From Daedaleopsis sinensis (lineage: Eukaryota > Basidiomycota > Agaricomycetes > Polyporales > Polyporaceae): 64,000 nt of DNA. Each line of letters begins with the position of its first letter. The first letter of the stretch is position 1. Of this stretch, positions 23,585 through 34,983 are shown piece by piece. The notes under the pieces are model-generated. The model was not told where the DNA came from. It saw only the letters and a list, made by a program, of their open reading frames with translations, and did no database searches. Position numbers and translations under genes: made by a program. Location: contig CM066307.1 of NCBI GenBank assembly GCA_033807695.1, forward strand, positions 1,674,001-1,738,000, read 5' to 3'.

Positions 23585-25004
23585 CTAACCCAACACCTTC
23601 CGCACACCCTCTTTCTGCGCAGCCGTCAGCCGGTCGGGGAACACAACCTCCCACTTGACGATCATGTTGCCCTTCTGCTGCACCGCGCCCGCCTTCCGCA
23701 CCGGCATACCCTCGCCCGACAGCACGGTCGTCTGGCCAGGCTTCACAACCCCGGCTGGCGGCGTGACTTGGATCTTCCGCCCGTCGAGATGCTCGACGAC
23801 TTGCTTCGAGCCAGACCCTGTAAGCGCGTCGACGAGCGAGATCTTGAGCGTGGTGACGAGGTCGTTGCCTTCGCGGACGAAGCGTTCGTGCGGCTTCTCC
23901 TCGACGACGAACACCAGATCCTGCGCCTCGCCGCTCGGCTGCTCGTTCCCCGCGCGCGGGAAGCGGATCTTCGTCCCGCTCTTCCAGCCGGGCGAGATGT
24001 TGATCTCGAGCACCTTGTCTTCCGTGCCGCCGTTCAGCAGTCGCCGGCCGACCTTCAGGTGCTTGGTGGTGCCGCTGTACAGGTCTTCCAGCGACACCTT
24101 AAGCGGCTTCGTCACCTCCGACGGTTGTGACGATGTGGGTGACGATGCTTGTGGACCTGAGCGGGACCGCGGCATTCCTCCGGGCATTCCTCCGCCGAAG
24201 AACGCGCCGGACATGTCGTCGTCTTCGTCGTCGAACATGCTTCCCATCCGACTCCGACTCGCGCCGCCGAATCCACCTCCCATGCCAGGGAACCCGCCCA
24301 TTCCTCCGAGTCCGCCCATACCGAAGATCTGTCTGAAACAAGAGTAAGCGGATGACATCCAGAACTGCTGAGAGCGTTATGATACTCACTCGAAGATCTT
24401 GTTGGGGTCTGTCGGGGAGAAGCCTCCACGACCACCACTTCCGAAGCTTCCCCCGGGTCCCGACGTGAATGAGAATGATTGACCTCCAGGGAATCCGGCG
24501 AACCCAGGGAATCCACCAGCACCACCGGCAGCGCCTTGTGGTGGTGCTCCGCCGCCCTTGAGGCCCTCCTCCCCAAACTGATCATAGATAGTACGTTTCT
24601 GCTTGTCGCTGAGAACCTCGAATGCTTCAGAGATCTGAGAGAAGACTTGTGAGCATATAGCGACTCAATACGGAATACGCGGCTGCACAGGAGGCCTTCG
24701 AGCTTGGGATCACATCGGGGACTTATGTGGCGGATCGTCTGGCCTATTCAAGCACTTGCGGCCTCTGCAATGCACCTCTTGCGCAACAAGAGACATGTAC
24801 TTACCTCTTTGAACTTTTTCGATGCAGACTCTGAACCAGAGTTACGATCTGGATGCCACTTCAAGGCCTACACAGAAACGAGTCAGTGCTCTGTGCATCA
24901 GTCACAAGTGCGTGTAAACTCACCATCTTCTTGTACGCCTTCTTGATATCCTCTTCGCTGGCGTCGCGTGAGATACCAAGCAGCTTGTAGTAGTCTGTAC
25001 CCAT
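23585..25004 (-). CDS. SIS1: Class B J-protein (Sis1/DNAJB type) Hsp70 co-chaperone
   Basis: 378 aa in four exons: 24924-25004, 24805-24867, 24390-24634 and 23585-24332. The J domain is complete ([15 protein letters not shown] at the start), with the Hsp70-stimulating HPD at residues 32-34. A Gly/Phe-rich region follows ([31 protein letters not shown]) and contains an acidic DDEDDD segment. Two beta-sandwich substrate-binding domains follow ([16 protein letters not shown]; then [19 protein letters not shown]). There is no Cys-rich zinc region, which separates it from Ydj1-type proteins. It lacks a signal peptide and should act in cytosol and nucleus on nascent or misfolded proteins. It is divergent from the Vtc1-like gene, with a heat-shock-like element about 130 bp upstream of its start codon. 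The symbol is by family resemblance to yeast Sis1. Confidence 0.95.
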
Positions 25005-25406
25005 GATGATGTTGGGGGTATGAAAGTCGACTGAGTAGTAGAAGACACGAGAAGTTAAGACGTCAACGTAGAAATGCGAAGTTGAGAGGTGAGTTATGAG
25101 TCGGCCTCGTAGCTTTATTGAAGACCATGTTTCGTTTGCGTTCTCGAACAAGCGGACGGTGTCGGGGCCTATGCTGGCGATTACCAGAAAGTACTAGAAA
25201 CCTAAGTCCAGAGCCACAATGACGTAGTTTGCTATCACTCCGCTTTACTTTCCGCCGTCTCCGCTTGAACGTTAATAGTTAGCGACGCACGTGCGCGCTA
25301 GCCGAGAATGTGGCGCTAAATATCGCGTGCGGGCCGGACGTCCACAGCGCGTTCGGTGTGCTCTCAGGACCGACTCCTTTCCTTTGCACCCCCACCACGA
25401 CCGACT
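25005..25406. promoter_or_regulatory. Divergent intergenic region of the J-protein and Vtc1-like genes
   Basis: 402 bp separate the two start codons, so the genes must share or abut promoters. No clear TATA box was seen in either direction. Confidence 0.6.
25131..25150. promoter_or_regulatory. Heat shock element-like sequence
   Basis: Read in steps of five bases the segment is TTCGT, TTGCG, TTCTC, GAACA. Three of four positions fit the alternating TTC/GAA pentamer register of a heat shock element, with a perfect TTCnnGAA at 25141-25148. It lies about 127-146 bp upstream of the J-protein start codon, a sensible place for Hsf1 control of a co-chaperone. Binding is inferred. Confidence 0.5.
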
Positions 25407-26382
25407 ATGGCGAGCACGTCGAGCCCCACGCCGAGGACACGGCCTCCCCGCGACACCAACGACAGCACCGACGATGGCAGGCGTGACTCAATCATTCGCA
25501 GGTCGTGGTATGCCATGTCCGATATCCTCTCCCCTTTCTCGCCTTCCGCTCTGGCTTCTCTGCCCAAGAGGACTTTCCAACGTCGGCCGCGCTACACCCG
25601 TGCGGACAACGTTCCAGATGCCGAAGAGGACGAACATGGCCAGATGCCTACCGTGCGCGACTACCATGCTATCAACCATGTCCCGCCACAGGTCCGGGTC
25701 CCCAAAAAGATTCCGACCCCGATCAAGGTGGAGGGCAAGGTCTGGTTTTCGAATGAGCGAAGTATGTCCGGTGATAGAACCCTTTCTTCTTGCAAGCAGT
25801 TGTGACCCGCATCATTTCCTACAGCGTGGATTGCCTACCTGCAGACTGGGGTTCTTATCGGAACCCTCGCCCTCGCCTTGTTCAATGCATCGAAGGACGA
25901 GATTGCTAGGAATTTCGCGTATGCGTATGCGGCACTCAGCATTGCTGTTCTGGTGCGCTCGAACAATTGCACGCGTTGTCATCCCGTTCACCGGCCGATT
26001 TAGGTCTACGGCTACGCAGTTTATCAGCATCGTATCTCTATGATTCGGAGGAGAGACCCGGGCCATTTCAGTACGTCTCTCATGCAACGTTCACCCCATA
26101 ACTTTGCTTCATGTCTCTATGATCTTCTATGCAGACCAGATCCTTGGGCCCATTGTGATCAGCGCCTTCCTATTCTTTGCGGTCCTCGCCAATTTCGTCA
26201 TACGCGGTAAGTGACTGAGCAAGAAGACATATTCGTGTGATTTGGTTCACTCACGTCTGTCTGCCCTTGCCATTCAGTGCGTGAATTGTAAGTCAGCACA
26301 TTACTCGGACCGCACGCCTCGTTGACCATTCACTTCACATAGACAAAGGAAGAACATCCCGACGGGCATCCCCTTCCTGTAA
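25407..26382 (+). CDS. Vtc1-like DUF202 membrane protein
   Basis: 223 aa in six exons: 25407-25761, 25825-25952, 26004-26070, 26135-26206, 26278-26287 and 26343-26382. The C-terminal half matches the Vtc1/DUF202 fold: KVWFSNERTWIAYLQ, then three membrane helices (about 123-140, 148-172, 188-208) with MIRRRDPGHF between helices 2 and 3. In yeast, Vtc1 is the small integral subunit of the vacuolar transporter chaperone complex that makes and translocates polyphosphate. That role is likely here, but no Vtc2/3/4 gene is nearby. The N-terminal extension of about 110 residues (Ser/Arg/Pro-rich, acidic patch DAEEDEHGQ) makes it much longer than the 129-aa yeast protein. Exon 5 is a 10-nt micro-exon. 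The ATG at 25407 is the first in frame. Confidence 0.88.
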
Positions 26383-27401
26383 CATATGGCCCCGTCCTGA
26401 CATCATCTGGCCATATCGTGTTCTGTAAATAGCCGTCCGTTCCTTCTCGTCTAGCGTCTCGCTATGTATCATCCGCATCCATTTGCAATCTGACTCAGTG
26501 ACTGCTACTACTCCCGATCGGACGGCGGCCTTGGTTCAAACTCGTTACTGATGGAGTAAATGCCACCTCAGATGATCCTAACAAGGTTCATTACAGCAGA
26601 TCGTCCGTATTGGCTTAGAACCAGTCGGGTTGAGAAGCTCAGAGGGCGCTCCGGTGAGTGGTCTTCACGCGCTCTTTGGAACCTTACACCTACTCATCAC
26701 GATCCAGGGGCCCTTCTTTGCTTATTGCTATCAAAACGTAGCCCTTCGGGGTGACCATGTCAATGGCGGTGCGCAGTCCAGGGTCCATCGTCTCGTCCAA
26801 GAACCCAATGCGTGCTGATCATCCCACAGAACATCTGCATCCTACGCCCTGGACGCCTTCTCATTGACGTTCTGATAGTGCGCAGTGTGGTGCGATTGAG
26901 TTCCATAGGCAGGGTCCTCGGTCATGCTAGAACCTCGTCGCGGCCGGTGGCGCGCGAAACGGCCGTAGCTTCGAGAACCCCTCTCAACCACGAGCGTCGC
27001 GCTGCTGTCCCAACAACAGTTTCAGTTTCCGCACGGTGCCTGTGGCCGTCGTCGGACGTCTGCGTGCGGTCAAAGTCCGCGCTATCCGGCCAGTGGCCGT
27101 GGGGCACGGTTCTGCACGTCCCAAGCAGGACCCTGCAGGCGAGCCGGTGAGTGCGTGAGTGCGATTGTTGCCTAGACGTTCTGCCGGCTGATCACCCGCC
27201 GTATCTGCGTCTGCGTGCGCCTGCGCCTGCTTCTAGCCACAGCCGGGGTGCAATGCATGCATCCTCAGGCGCGCTTGGTGAGCGAACAGCGGCGGTCTTT
27301 GCGCGACGTCCTCGGCGTGCTTGCCTCACGGCTACGGCTATGGGCGTCCTGCTGCAGGCTGCTGGCCTTTCCACAGATGCTCATATTGCGATAGCGAATA
27401 A
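26383..27401. other. Intergenic, no supportable gene
   Basis: About 1 kb between the Vtc1-like gene and the transporter relic. Open frames here are short and do not resemble the missing transporter parts. Confidence 0.5.
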
Positions 27402-28170
27402 TCATGCAGGGAAGCAAGCCGAGGGAGCAGTCCGGGATCGGTATGCACGCGCTGCCGAACTCGAGAAGTACTGGATGCCTAGAAGTTTCGCGCAATTGGT
27501 GATGGCCAACACAAAGGATTGAAGGTTCTCAGAAACGAAGATAATGTATGCCGAGACGAACCCGAGCTGAGAGACGGTGATAGATGTCAGGATGGCGTAG
27601 CGCATCCATGGGCCGTACAGGGCGCCGCCGATGTCTACACAACCAGACGTCAGCGATTCAGTGTCGTGAGAGATATGAGGTAATTGAGCACCTCCAAAAC
27701 TTCCAGATACGACGAACTTAGTCTTCACTAAGAGAAGGAACGAGTATAACGAAATCAACGCAATGAATGTCAGGACAAAGCTTGAGAACAAGATGCCGCC
27801 GTTGAAGAATCTAGTAAGATGAGCGCATCAGCAGTCTCATGATGAGCCTTTCTGGTCCACAACTAACGCCTTTCCAAGGAAGAGGCCAATTGTCAACGAG
27901 GGCGGCGGCAAACTGTTGCTACCATACAAAGGTACACCATGGAGATATGGAGGAGTTTCTGTACCAGTCGTTTCCTCATCTAACTCGTCTTCCTCTTCAA
28001 TCTCCTCTAGATCTTCACCGGCCTGTTGAAACGTAGGTCAAGATGTAATTCACTCCTACGATGAAATGACAACTTACAAAGTGCCCGAAGATATACAAGA
28101 ACTCGATGAAGTTCCGGACCATAGGGCGCTCCGTAGCGCGCTCCGGGCGTGGCCTAGTACTGGATGCCTT
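27402..28170 (-). pseudogene. Relic of a vacuolar amino acid transporter (AVT3-like, AAAP family)
   Basis: Four fragments keep splice sites and frame: about 28078-28170 (PMVRNFIEFLYIFGHF), 27868-28022 (AGEDLEEIEEEDELDEE and LTIGLFLGK), 27692-27810 (FFNGGILFSSFVLTFIALIS, then YSFLLLVKTKFVVSG) and 27402-27634 (DIGGALYGPWMRYAILTS, then FVSAYIIFVSENLQ). These match the N-terminal region and first helices of fungal SLC36/AVT3-type vacuolar transporters. Three defects show decay. No start exon is visible upstream of about 28170. The usual linker and start of helix 1 are missing between YGSN and FLGKAFF. Homology stops after NCAKLLGIQY, at about 27470, followed by 20 unrelated residues and a stop, so most helices are absent. 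A short expressed protein cannot be excluded, but it could not form a transporter. Confidence 0.7.
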
Positions 28171-30248
28171 CGTGAAGTGTTCAATCCAGGCCGGCCCCGG
28201 CTAGCGGCCGTCCCGGTTCAGCTGCATGCTGCTGGAAGGCGACTTCAATGTGCCCCGTTGAGCCAGGGGTGTAAATTTACCATGCATTACCCATTGACAC
28301 CGCTTGGATATCCGTATGTGGTATTCTGAGCTGCCCTGAAGCATGCGCTGCGGCGAGAGACTCGCCACAAGTATGCAACACGCGTTGTCACGAGCAGGGG
28401 GCGCCTCAGGCTGCTGTCTGTGTGATGTCTTTCGTGGCTCGGTGTCTTATAATTAGTATACACTGACTGTTTTATTTTATTTGGCAGGCCGCCTGTGTGG
28501 GGCGTCAGTGTGCTCACGCCGCTCGCCACAATTTGAAGCCGTCTGTCGTCGAGGACATATCAACACCAGGTGAGCAGGACGAGCCGCGCGCGCGTCGTAC
28601 TCTGGCTAACGCATTACTTACTTAGAGCACCGACAGGGTCACTCCTGCGACGCCGATTCCGTTCCCGTCTTGCCCCCTCCCTTAAGGCTTGTACTCGACC
28701 TGCCCGCTGTCCAATCCCGCGGCTATAATCGGGCAGGGCTCTAGCACGGCGATGGCCGACAGTGCTAGCCTTGCATGAATACCCGCCCGGCAGCGGCAGC
28801 AGGTATGAACATTCGGAATGCAGGTTGCGAACAGCACTTACAGTCTTGACGACGGCTGATCCGACCGCGAACGGAGCATACTGAAGTTCGCAGGCCACAG
28901 TCTCGCAGTCAAGGTCAACACGACGTCTTCGCCGTCGGGTTGTTGCGCGATTGAGATCTTTAGGCGAGCGCAAGGGCGTTCACCGTGAAACAAATTCCTC
29001 GTGCATCAAGTGGCAGTATCGCTGTCAAGATCCCAACGATGTGCTGCGGTATGCTATAGACCCCAAACTTCTAAACTTTTTCCCGACTAATGAACTGTGA
29101 TCATAGCGGGCTACTTGCTGTTAAAAGGCCTACTCTAACACCAAAACGGACGATGGCACTATTTTTTTGTTTTTTGGAGGAGCACATATGCTGTCTGTCA
29201 CCGTCGTCCCGTAGGCTCATCATGCGAACAAATACAGCGCGCTATGGGCTACCCAGCATCCCAACCGACTAGTCCAGTGATACAGAGATCCGAGCGAGTT
29301 ACCGAAACCATGGCACTATTTCCCTTGGGCTCCAGTAGGCCCCGTCACTTTCAACACCAACAAGCTTCCTTGCCATGCATTCAGGTCCAATAACCGTTGA
29401 ACCGTCCCCTCTAGGACTTGCTTCTATCCATACATACACGATTGTTACGGAGGGCTAGTTGATAGCTACCTTCCATACGTCCTGGACGACCGGTAGGCCA
29501 GTTTGACAGTTCATGTCCGCCGACGCTGATCGCCCGACTGGGCTGGCACCAGGTGCGCAACAGACCCCCGAATACCCGCGCGAGCGTGACGTACGCGTAC
29601 TCCGACAGGTCGTCTCGTCCGTCCGTCGGGCGAGGACATGGCCCACCGAGCTTCCCGGAGCCCTCCCGCCCTGAGTCCGAGGTGCGAGGATACACCCGTT
29701 GGTTCTCGCCGAAAGGGCAGGCTGGACTGCCGTCGCGGGTGCACCCAGCGCGATCCGCACCTCCTAGGCTGGCACCTTCTTGCATCAGCCCTTCTCGCAT
29801 CAACCCTTCGACGGAAGAACTCAAAATGCTAGGCAGAGAAGACGGGTCGGAAACCAGAGATCTTCGCCATGGCGTGCTGGGGCGGTGCGTTCCATGCCTT
29901 CTCCGTTGCGTTGTCGTTCTCCTTGCGCGGGCGAGCGTTCCTTGCTCCTTTGCTCGAAGCAGTGTCGTCGAGTGTCGACCGTCGTGCCCACTGCCCCAGG
30001 ACCATACGCCAAATCGGCCCCCTGCACGGTTCCACGGGTGTCAGGCCGAGACTAATTGGCGGCTGAGCTTGCAGCAGATTCATTCGTGCGCAATGTAGCC
30101 CTCGTGGTGCCCTGACCGACACTCTATCGCTTTGACCTCGCGGTCATCGATCGCCTCCGTCTCCACCCTTGCCTCCTTGCCCCCAATCGGGAGAACCCTC
30201 GTCGTGACTCGTCGGTTTACGTGGTGATGCGGGCGGAAACGCAGCATA

Positions 30249-30596
30249 AGCCCCCCTCAATTGTAAACTCACCTTAAATCGGGAGGAAATCTCTCGAGTG
30301 ATGGTGATGGGCGCGCGACAGCCGACTGACAGCCGGACGCGAAGGACAGCGACCGTTCGACTTGCAAACGTCCATCCCTCCCAGTCAGCTCCTTCGGGAG
30401 TCTTTTCAACTGGATAATACACATCTCGACGTCGTTGCCGTTCGAACGAGACGCTACACGGCTAGTGCGGTGAAGAAACATAGGCATGCTTGAGTATTCT
30501 CAAGAGCGTCTCGAGTTCGGCTGTCACCACCACCCATCACCAACGGGAGGCGAGATTTCCTCCCGATTTAAGGTGAGTTTACAATTGAGGGGGGCT
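30249..30596. repeat. 45-bp perfect inverted repeats flanking 258 bp
   Basis: The arms are 30249-30293 and 30552-30596, exact reverse complements over 45 bases, starting AGCCCCCC and ending AAATCTC on the left arm. Similarity continues weakly inward. Immediately outside both arms is the triplet ATA (30246-30248 and 30597-30599), which could be a 3-bp target duplication. The 258-bp interior encodes nothing recognisable. It may be a miniature inverted-repeat element; the family is unknown. Confidence 0.75.
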
Positions 30597-30599
30597 ATA

Positions 30600-30615
30600 G
30601 AACGAACGAACGAAC
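30600..30615. repeat. (GAAC)4 microsatellite
   Basis: Four tetramers directly beside the right end of the inverted-repeat structure. Confidence 0.9.
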
Positions 30616-33600
30616 GAGATTGGAGCACGCGTGTCTTGGCCAAGCTCGTCCGAAGCCGCGAAGCCCGGCCGAGATCTCGATGCGACTGCCAGGACGACGG
30701 CTCGGGGCAACGCAACGCACTCGTCAGTCCCGTCCGTTCGAAGTCTTAATAGTATTGTGCCACTCGCCAGGCGCAACCTCGGGCGCAGATCACCATGGTC
30801 GCATACGCATACTTATTTCGAATTTTGACAGCCCATTCGCATCCCGCCGGCCGCCGGCACTGTAAGTACCGTGCAAGCTTCCAGGGCGAACGTGAGGACC
30901 CGGACGATCCATTACTCAACGGGTGGGTAAGTCGCGCACGCCTCGAGCCCGAAATGAAAACCGCATGGCAGGAACACACTCCGGGCCTGGATCAGACGCA
31001 GCCGTGCGCATTGAAAGTCGGGGGCTGTCTCATCGTCTCTATGCACTCGGGGGCTTCTAGCTCGTGGGACGAGAGAGCCGACGGGACCGCGGCTGAAGCT
31101 CGTAGAGTCGTAGGGTCTCATAGGCGCGGGAACCGGTCGCGTGCTCCCGAGGCCGAACTCTTTCCACGCGCGATCGAGATCCAGACTCGCTCAGAGTTCA
31201 CTGGCTCTGGGCAGTGGCAGTGGGCACTGGCAGCCCAAATCGTATATCCCGTCGTAATGATCCCTTTTTTTTTCACTCGATGCTGCAACGCTCTGATGGT
31301 CACAAGGCGGTCTGCGATTATGGCTGCTGCACCCCCGCGCACGACAGCTCGTCCACGAATGCCGTAAACCACGCCACAACGCCAGCGCAAAAATAGGACG
31401 CGACTCGGAAGTACGGCCTGGGCGGACTGGCTCGAGGACGCACGACCGAGCCAGGCAGGTATCGACCGTCGCAGCAGCTGGCGCGCCGTGACACACACCC
31501 ATACGTATGCAATATACTTACTGACGCAGAGAACGTGTGTGGCGAGCGGGCTTCGGGATCTTGGGACCTGGGTGGTGCATCGACATCGCACGCGTCCGCG
31601 CCCGGACTCCGATTAATTCTCTGGGCGGCCGCAGAGTCAAAATCAGCACGCATGGGCCCTCTCGTAACACTCCGCTTCTGATACTCAACGGCGTGCCACA
31701 ACTGCCAAGCACTGGGTACTGAGGGCGCCGGGGGCGGCTGCGGCTCGCTCGGACTGCTCCCGGTGGCATCGTGGCGTGAGACGGGCGAAGCGTGAGCCTG
31801 GGCACCCCTCTCGTCACCCCGCCTCTCCGTGCGGCGAGAGGCAGCAGCTGCGAAGGGTGCGAAGGAGAGACTGCGAGACTGCGAGGCACCGGCGCGTGTC
31901 TCTAAATGTCTGTCTCCGGCAGCCCGAGGTGAGGCGTGCCGGACGAGCGAGAGAGCCGAGTCGTCAGTGGGAGCGCCATGCCAGTGGACCTGTCAATTCG
32001 CTACGACTGTGGAGGTACATTGTACACAGTGCAGGGGGGCGGATCTGATCGCAGCAGGGGGGCATCCGCGGACCACATGGCTTGGCCTGCACGCAGCGAC
32101 AGTCCTGCGTGGCCATATGGGGCCGCTGCGTCGACTCGGGAGTGGGGGGAGCATAACATGTCGAGCCCGTGCTCGTCGTGTCCACACGACGTACAGAGCC
32201 CGCTGGCCATGGCCATGCCACGCCGTACGTACGTATGCGTCCCCCGCCTGGGCACGGCTATGTATAACTCGAAACTGTAATCAAAGTCAGCAAGTCTATC
32301 AGACTGTACTTAGGAAACGCGGCCTGACCTCTGCCACGCTCTCCGAGCCTGTGCTCGAGCCCCATCTACTGTGCGCCTGCGCAGCAGCGTCCTCCGCCGA
32401 CACGCTGGAGACCGTTCTCGATAATGATTCTCGAGAGCCGATGGGTCCCACTGGCGTGCATGTGCGCCCCGCGAAGCGAGCCCCCCTCTCGTAAAGGCCC
32501 CCGTGCTCCCGTGCGCTGGAAATCAGCCCGAGCTCACGACTGCCCACGCCGTATGTAATTAACACAGTGCGCCCGGGCGCACCCGTGCAAGTGCTGGGCA
32601 GCGTGAGAGGCGCAGGACCCGCAGGCGCGGCGCGGGGCCGTGTTCGCCATAACGATGCGTATACACGCGCGGAGAAAAAGAAGGATAATGAATTCAAGCT
32701 TAAGAAGGAACGCACCGCTGGACGCTGGGAGCTGGGAGCTGGAAAGTCGGATGTCTGCAGCATGATCATCGGGTCGTCGCAGCCCCGTCGCCGGGGGTGC
32801 AATAGGTCTTTGGCCCACTGGGCGGGCGGGCTCGAAGCCCGTCGATCGTCGATCTGCCAGTCCGACGCACAGAACCCGAGGGGGATCACTTACGCGCAAA
32901 GAGGGGATACGATTTGAGATATCTGTAATTGCCTGAGGCTTCCGACAGAAGATGCTCGGGCCCTTTCCAGTCTAGTTCGTCTTCGTCTTCTCCTCGTCTT
33001 CTCTCTCATCTGAGTCGCAGGACCACCGAGTTCCAGACATTCGGGGGTGCCAGTGCCACACTGCCAGCGCTGTTTGACAGAACCCCCGCCGTGGGGCGCG
33101 GCCGCGGCTCGTCACGCGTGTGGACTCTCGTGTGGAGGCCCTAAATTCTAATATGATGGAAACGTTCAGGATCGGAAATTTAACGCAGCCCAGGAAACAG
33201 AGAACGTACACGCCCGCAGTTTGTCCGCAATGCGCTGCCGCATGGAAGTGGAAGCGACGAGCCGAGGAGGAGTAATACGGGTGCTGCTGGAACTCGAGCC
33301 TTAGCCGAGAAGAGCTCGTGGGCGTGGGCAGCGTGCAGTGGGCGGATGCACCCCTGCCCGTCGATTTACCTGCGCCCGTCAGCCAAGGCTAAGCTCGCCC
33401 AGTGGGCCGTGGGCGACCTGCCGTTCGGACAAACCTTCGTGGGCGTGTTTGATGGGCGCACGCTTCGCGTCTCAGCTGGATTACGTGGGCGTGGGCGTGT
33501 CCATGTACATTGTACGCCTTCTCCAGTTCTGCGCGCGTACGAAGCGAACGCGGTCGCTCGTGCGCCCTTCTGTCAATTCGGCACGCCAGCCCACTGGCAG

Positions 33601-34170
33601 GGTCGGGGTCGTATCTGCACGATCAGGATGATGTTAACGTCACGGTACTGTATCACTCGAACCCCCGCCGTGTTTCTCCGGAGCGAACTGCACGCACCGT
33701 GGCCGTCGCGCATGCGGCATTACACACGCAGCTCGCGACAGCTTGCGAACAGGCCGGAGGAGATGCGCGCGCGCTGCAGTCGCGACGTCGACAGACCCGG
33801 ATCATCCAGCTGCTGGGACGTCCCCGGCCCATGATCATGATGATGGCGAGTGACGTTGCCAGATGCGCATGCATACCCGACCGCACACGGATCGCGCACT
33901 AAGTACTGGCCCTGGCACTCGAAGGACAGGAACGCTGGGGTGGGGATGCCAAGTATCAGATTAACTGCGGAGGGCGGTAGCAGGGGAGGGAGGTAAAGTC
34001 TAAGTATAGGTAAGGGATGACGATGCAGGGCGGCCCCGGGCCGGGACCATGGTATGCGCTAAAACTACAGTGTCTATGATGATGGGGGTATGTGTGAGAG
34101 CAGACATGCATGCATATGGAGTGGGGTGGGGTGTGCAAAAGAGGGGTGTGCAGAAGAAGGGTGCGGGCTC

Positions 34171-34194
34171 GGGGTCGGGGTCGGGGTCGGGGTC
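34171..34194. repeat. (GGGGTC)4 repeat
   Basis: Four perfect hexamers about 57 bp beyond the stop codon of the small minus-strand gene at 34251, so probably in its 3' flank. Confidence 0.93.
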
Positions 34195-34250
34195 GGAGGC
34201 GGAAGCGGAAGCGGGAGGCTGGAGCAGATGCGCGGATGGAAACACGTCGG

Positions 34251-34866
34251 TCAAATGGAGAATTGGCTGCTAGGCGGCACGGGCACGTCCGTGGCGACGA
34301 TGGCAAGTTTTACGATGCGCCGGCTGTCGACGCTCGGATCTGTAGACTCGGACTCGATTCTGCGAACACACACGGACGTGAGCATAACGTGCAGCGTGAC
34401 TAGGAGCCGGGGTGTACTCACTCGACGTTCACAGACTTGTGCCGCTCGAAGAGCGCGAGGGTGGACGAGCCCGGGAGCGGCTTCTTCACGTTTCTGATAA
34501 CGTAGTAGCCTCCAAGCATCCCGTTCTGCGGGGCGAGGGGGGCGAAAGAGAGAAGAAGGAGAAGACGAAGGTAAGTTCTACCATAGACGGCCGCGGTCAC
34601 ACGGGATCTGGACGCACTCGGTTCGCGCCGTCGCGTGGGACCTCGACGGCGTTCAGCCAGTCGACGTTCAGGCAGAAGCCGGACGTCTGGAGCATGGCGA
34701 GCACGATCTTCTGGAGGCCCACGCGCGGGAGCGGGGAGCCGTTGAACGTGAATTCGAGCCGCTGCGAGAATGTGTCGTCGAGCGCCTGGATGCAGTCACG
34801 CTCGCACTTGGCCTCGAAGACCCGCTTGATGTGCTCGATCGACCAGGAGTAGAAGGTGGAGAGCAT
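34251..34866 (-). CDS. Small conserved-looking protein of unknown function, possibly NTF2-like
   Basis: 153 aa in three exons: 34618-34866, 34422-34525 and 34251-34359. The N-terminus MLSTFYSWSIEHIKRVFEA and the segments FSQRLEFTFNGSPLPR, GGYYVIRNVKKPLPGS and ALFERHKSVNVE resemble, as far as I recall, a small family found across agaricomycetes. The expected helix-then-beta order suggests an NTF2-like fold, but this is inference and no catalytic motif is visible. All introns have good GTGCGT or GTGAGT donors, and the frames join exactly. A TATA-like box lies about 112 bp upstream. There is no signal peptide or membrane segment. Confidence 0.75.
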
Positions 34867-34975
34867 GGTGTGGCTGCGGAGGAGGTGCGGTGCGGACGCG
34901 AGGGCTTTTGGGGCGAGCGGGGTCGAAGAGAGGAGGGGGACGGGGTGGGGCGGGCACTGCGACGGGGCATGCGCG

Positions 34976-34983
34976 AATTTATA
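34976..34983 (-). promoter_or_regulatory. TATA-like box
   Basis: TATAAATT on the minus strand, about 110 bp upstream of the start codon at 34866 and standing out from GC-rich surroundings. Confidence 0.5.

Larger units (their letters stand above)
28171..34250. other. Gene-poor region
   Basis: 6 kb with no supportable gene. Frames of 80-220 codons are present on both strands, but none shows a domain or coherent exon set. It contains a 45-bp perfect inverted repeat (listed), short tandem repeats and GC-rich filler like that of 5.3-15 kb. Confidence 0.5.

Noticed and set aside
26640..26820. Minus-strand reading resembling an ABC-type DEPTSGLDP region (GFLDETMDPG, then KGYVLIAISKEGP)
   Set aside because: Only about 40 codons without flanking ABC motifs; the resemblance is too short to support a transporter fragment.
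32826..32846. GGGCTCGAAGCCC palindrome as a possible tRNA arm
   Set aside because: It is a simple palindrome with no cloverleaf around it.
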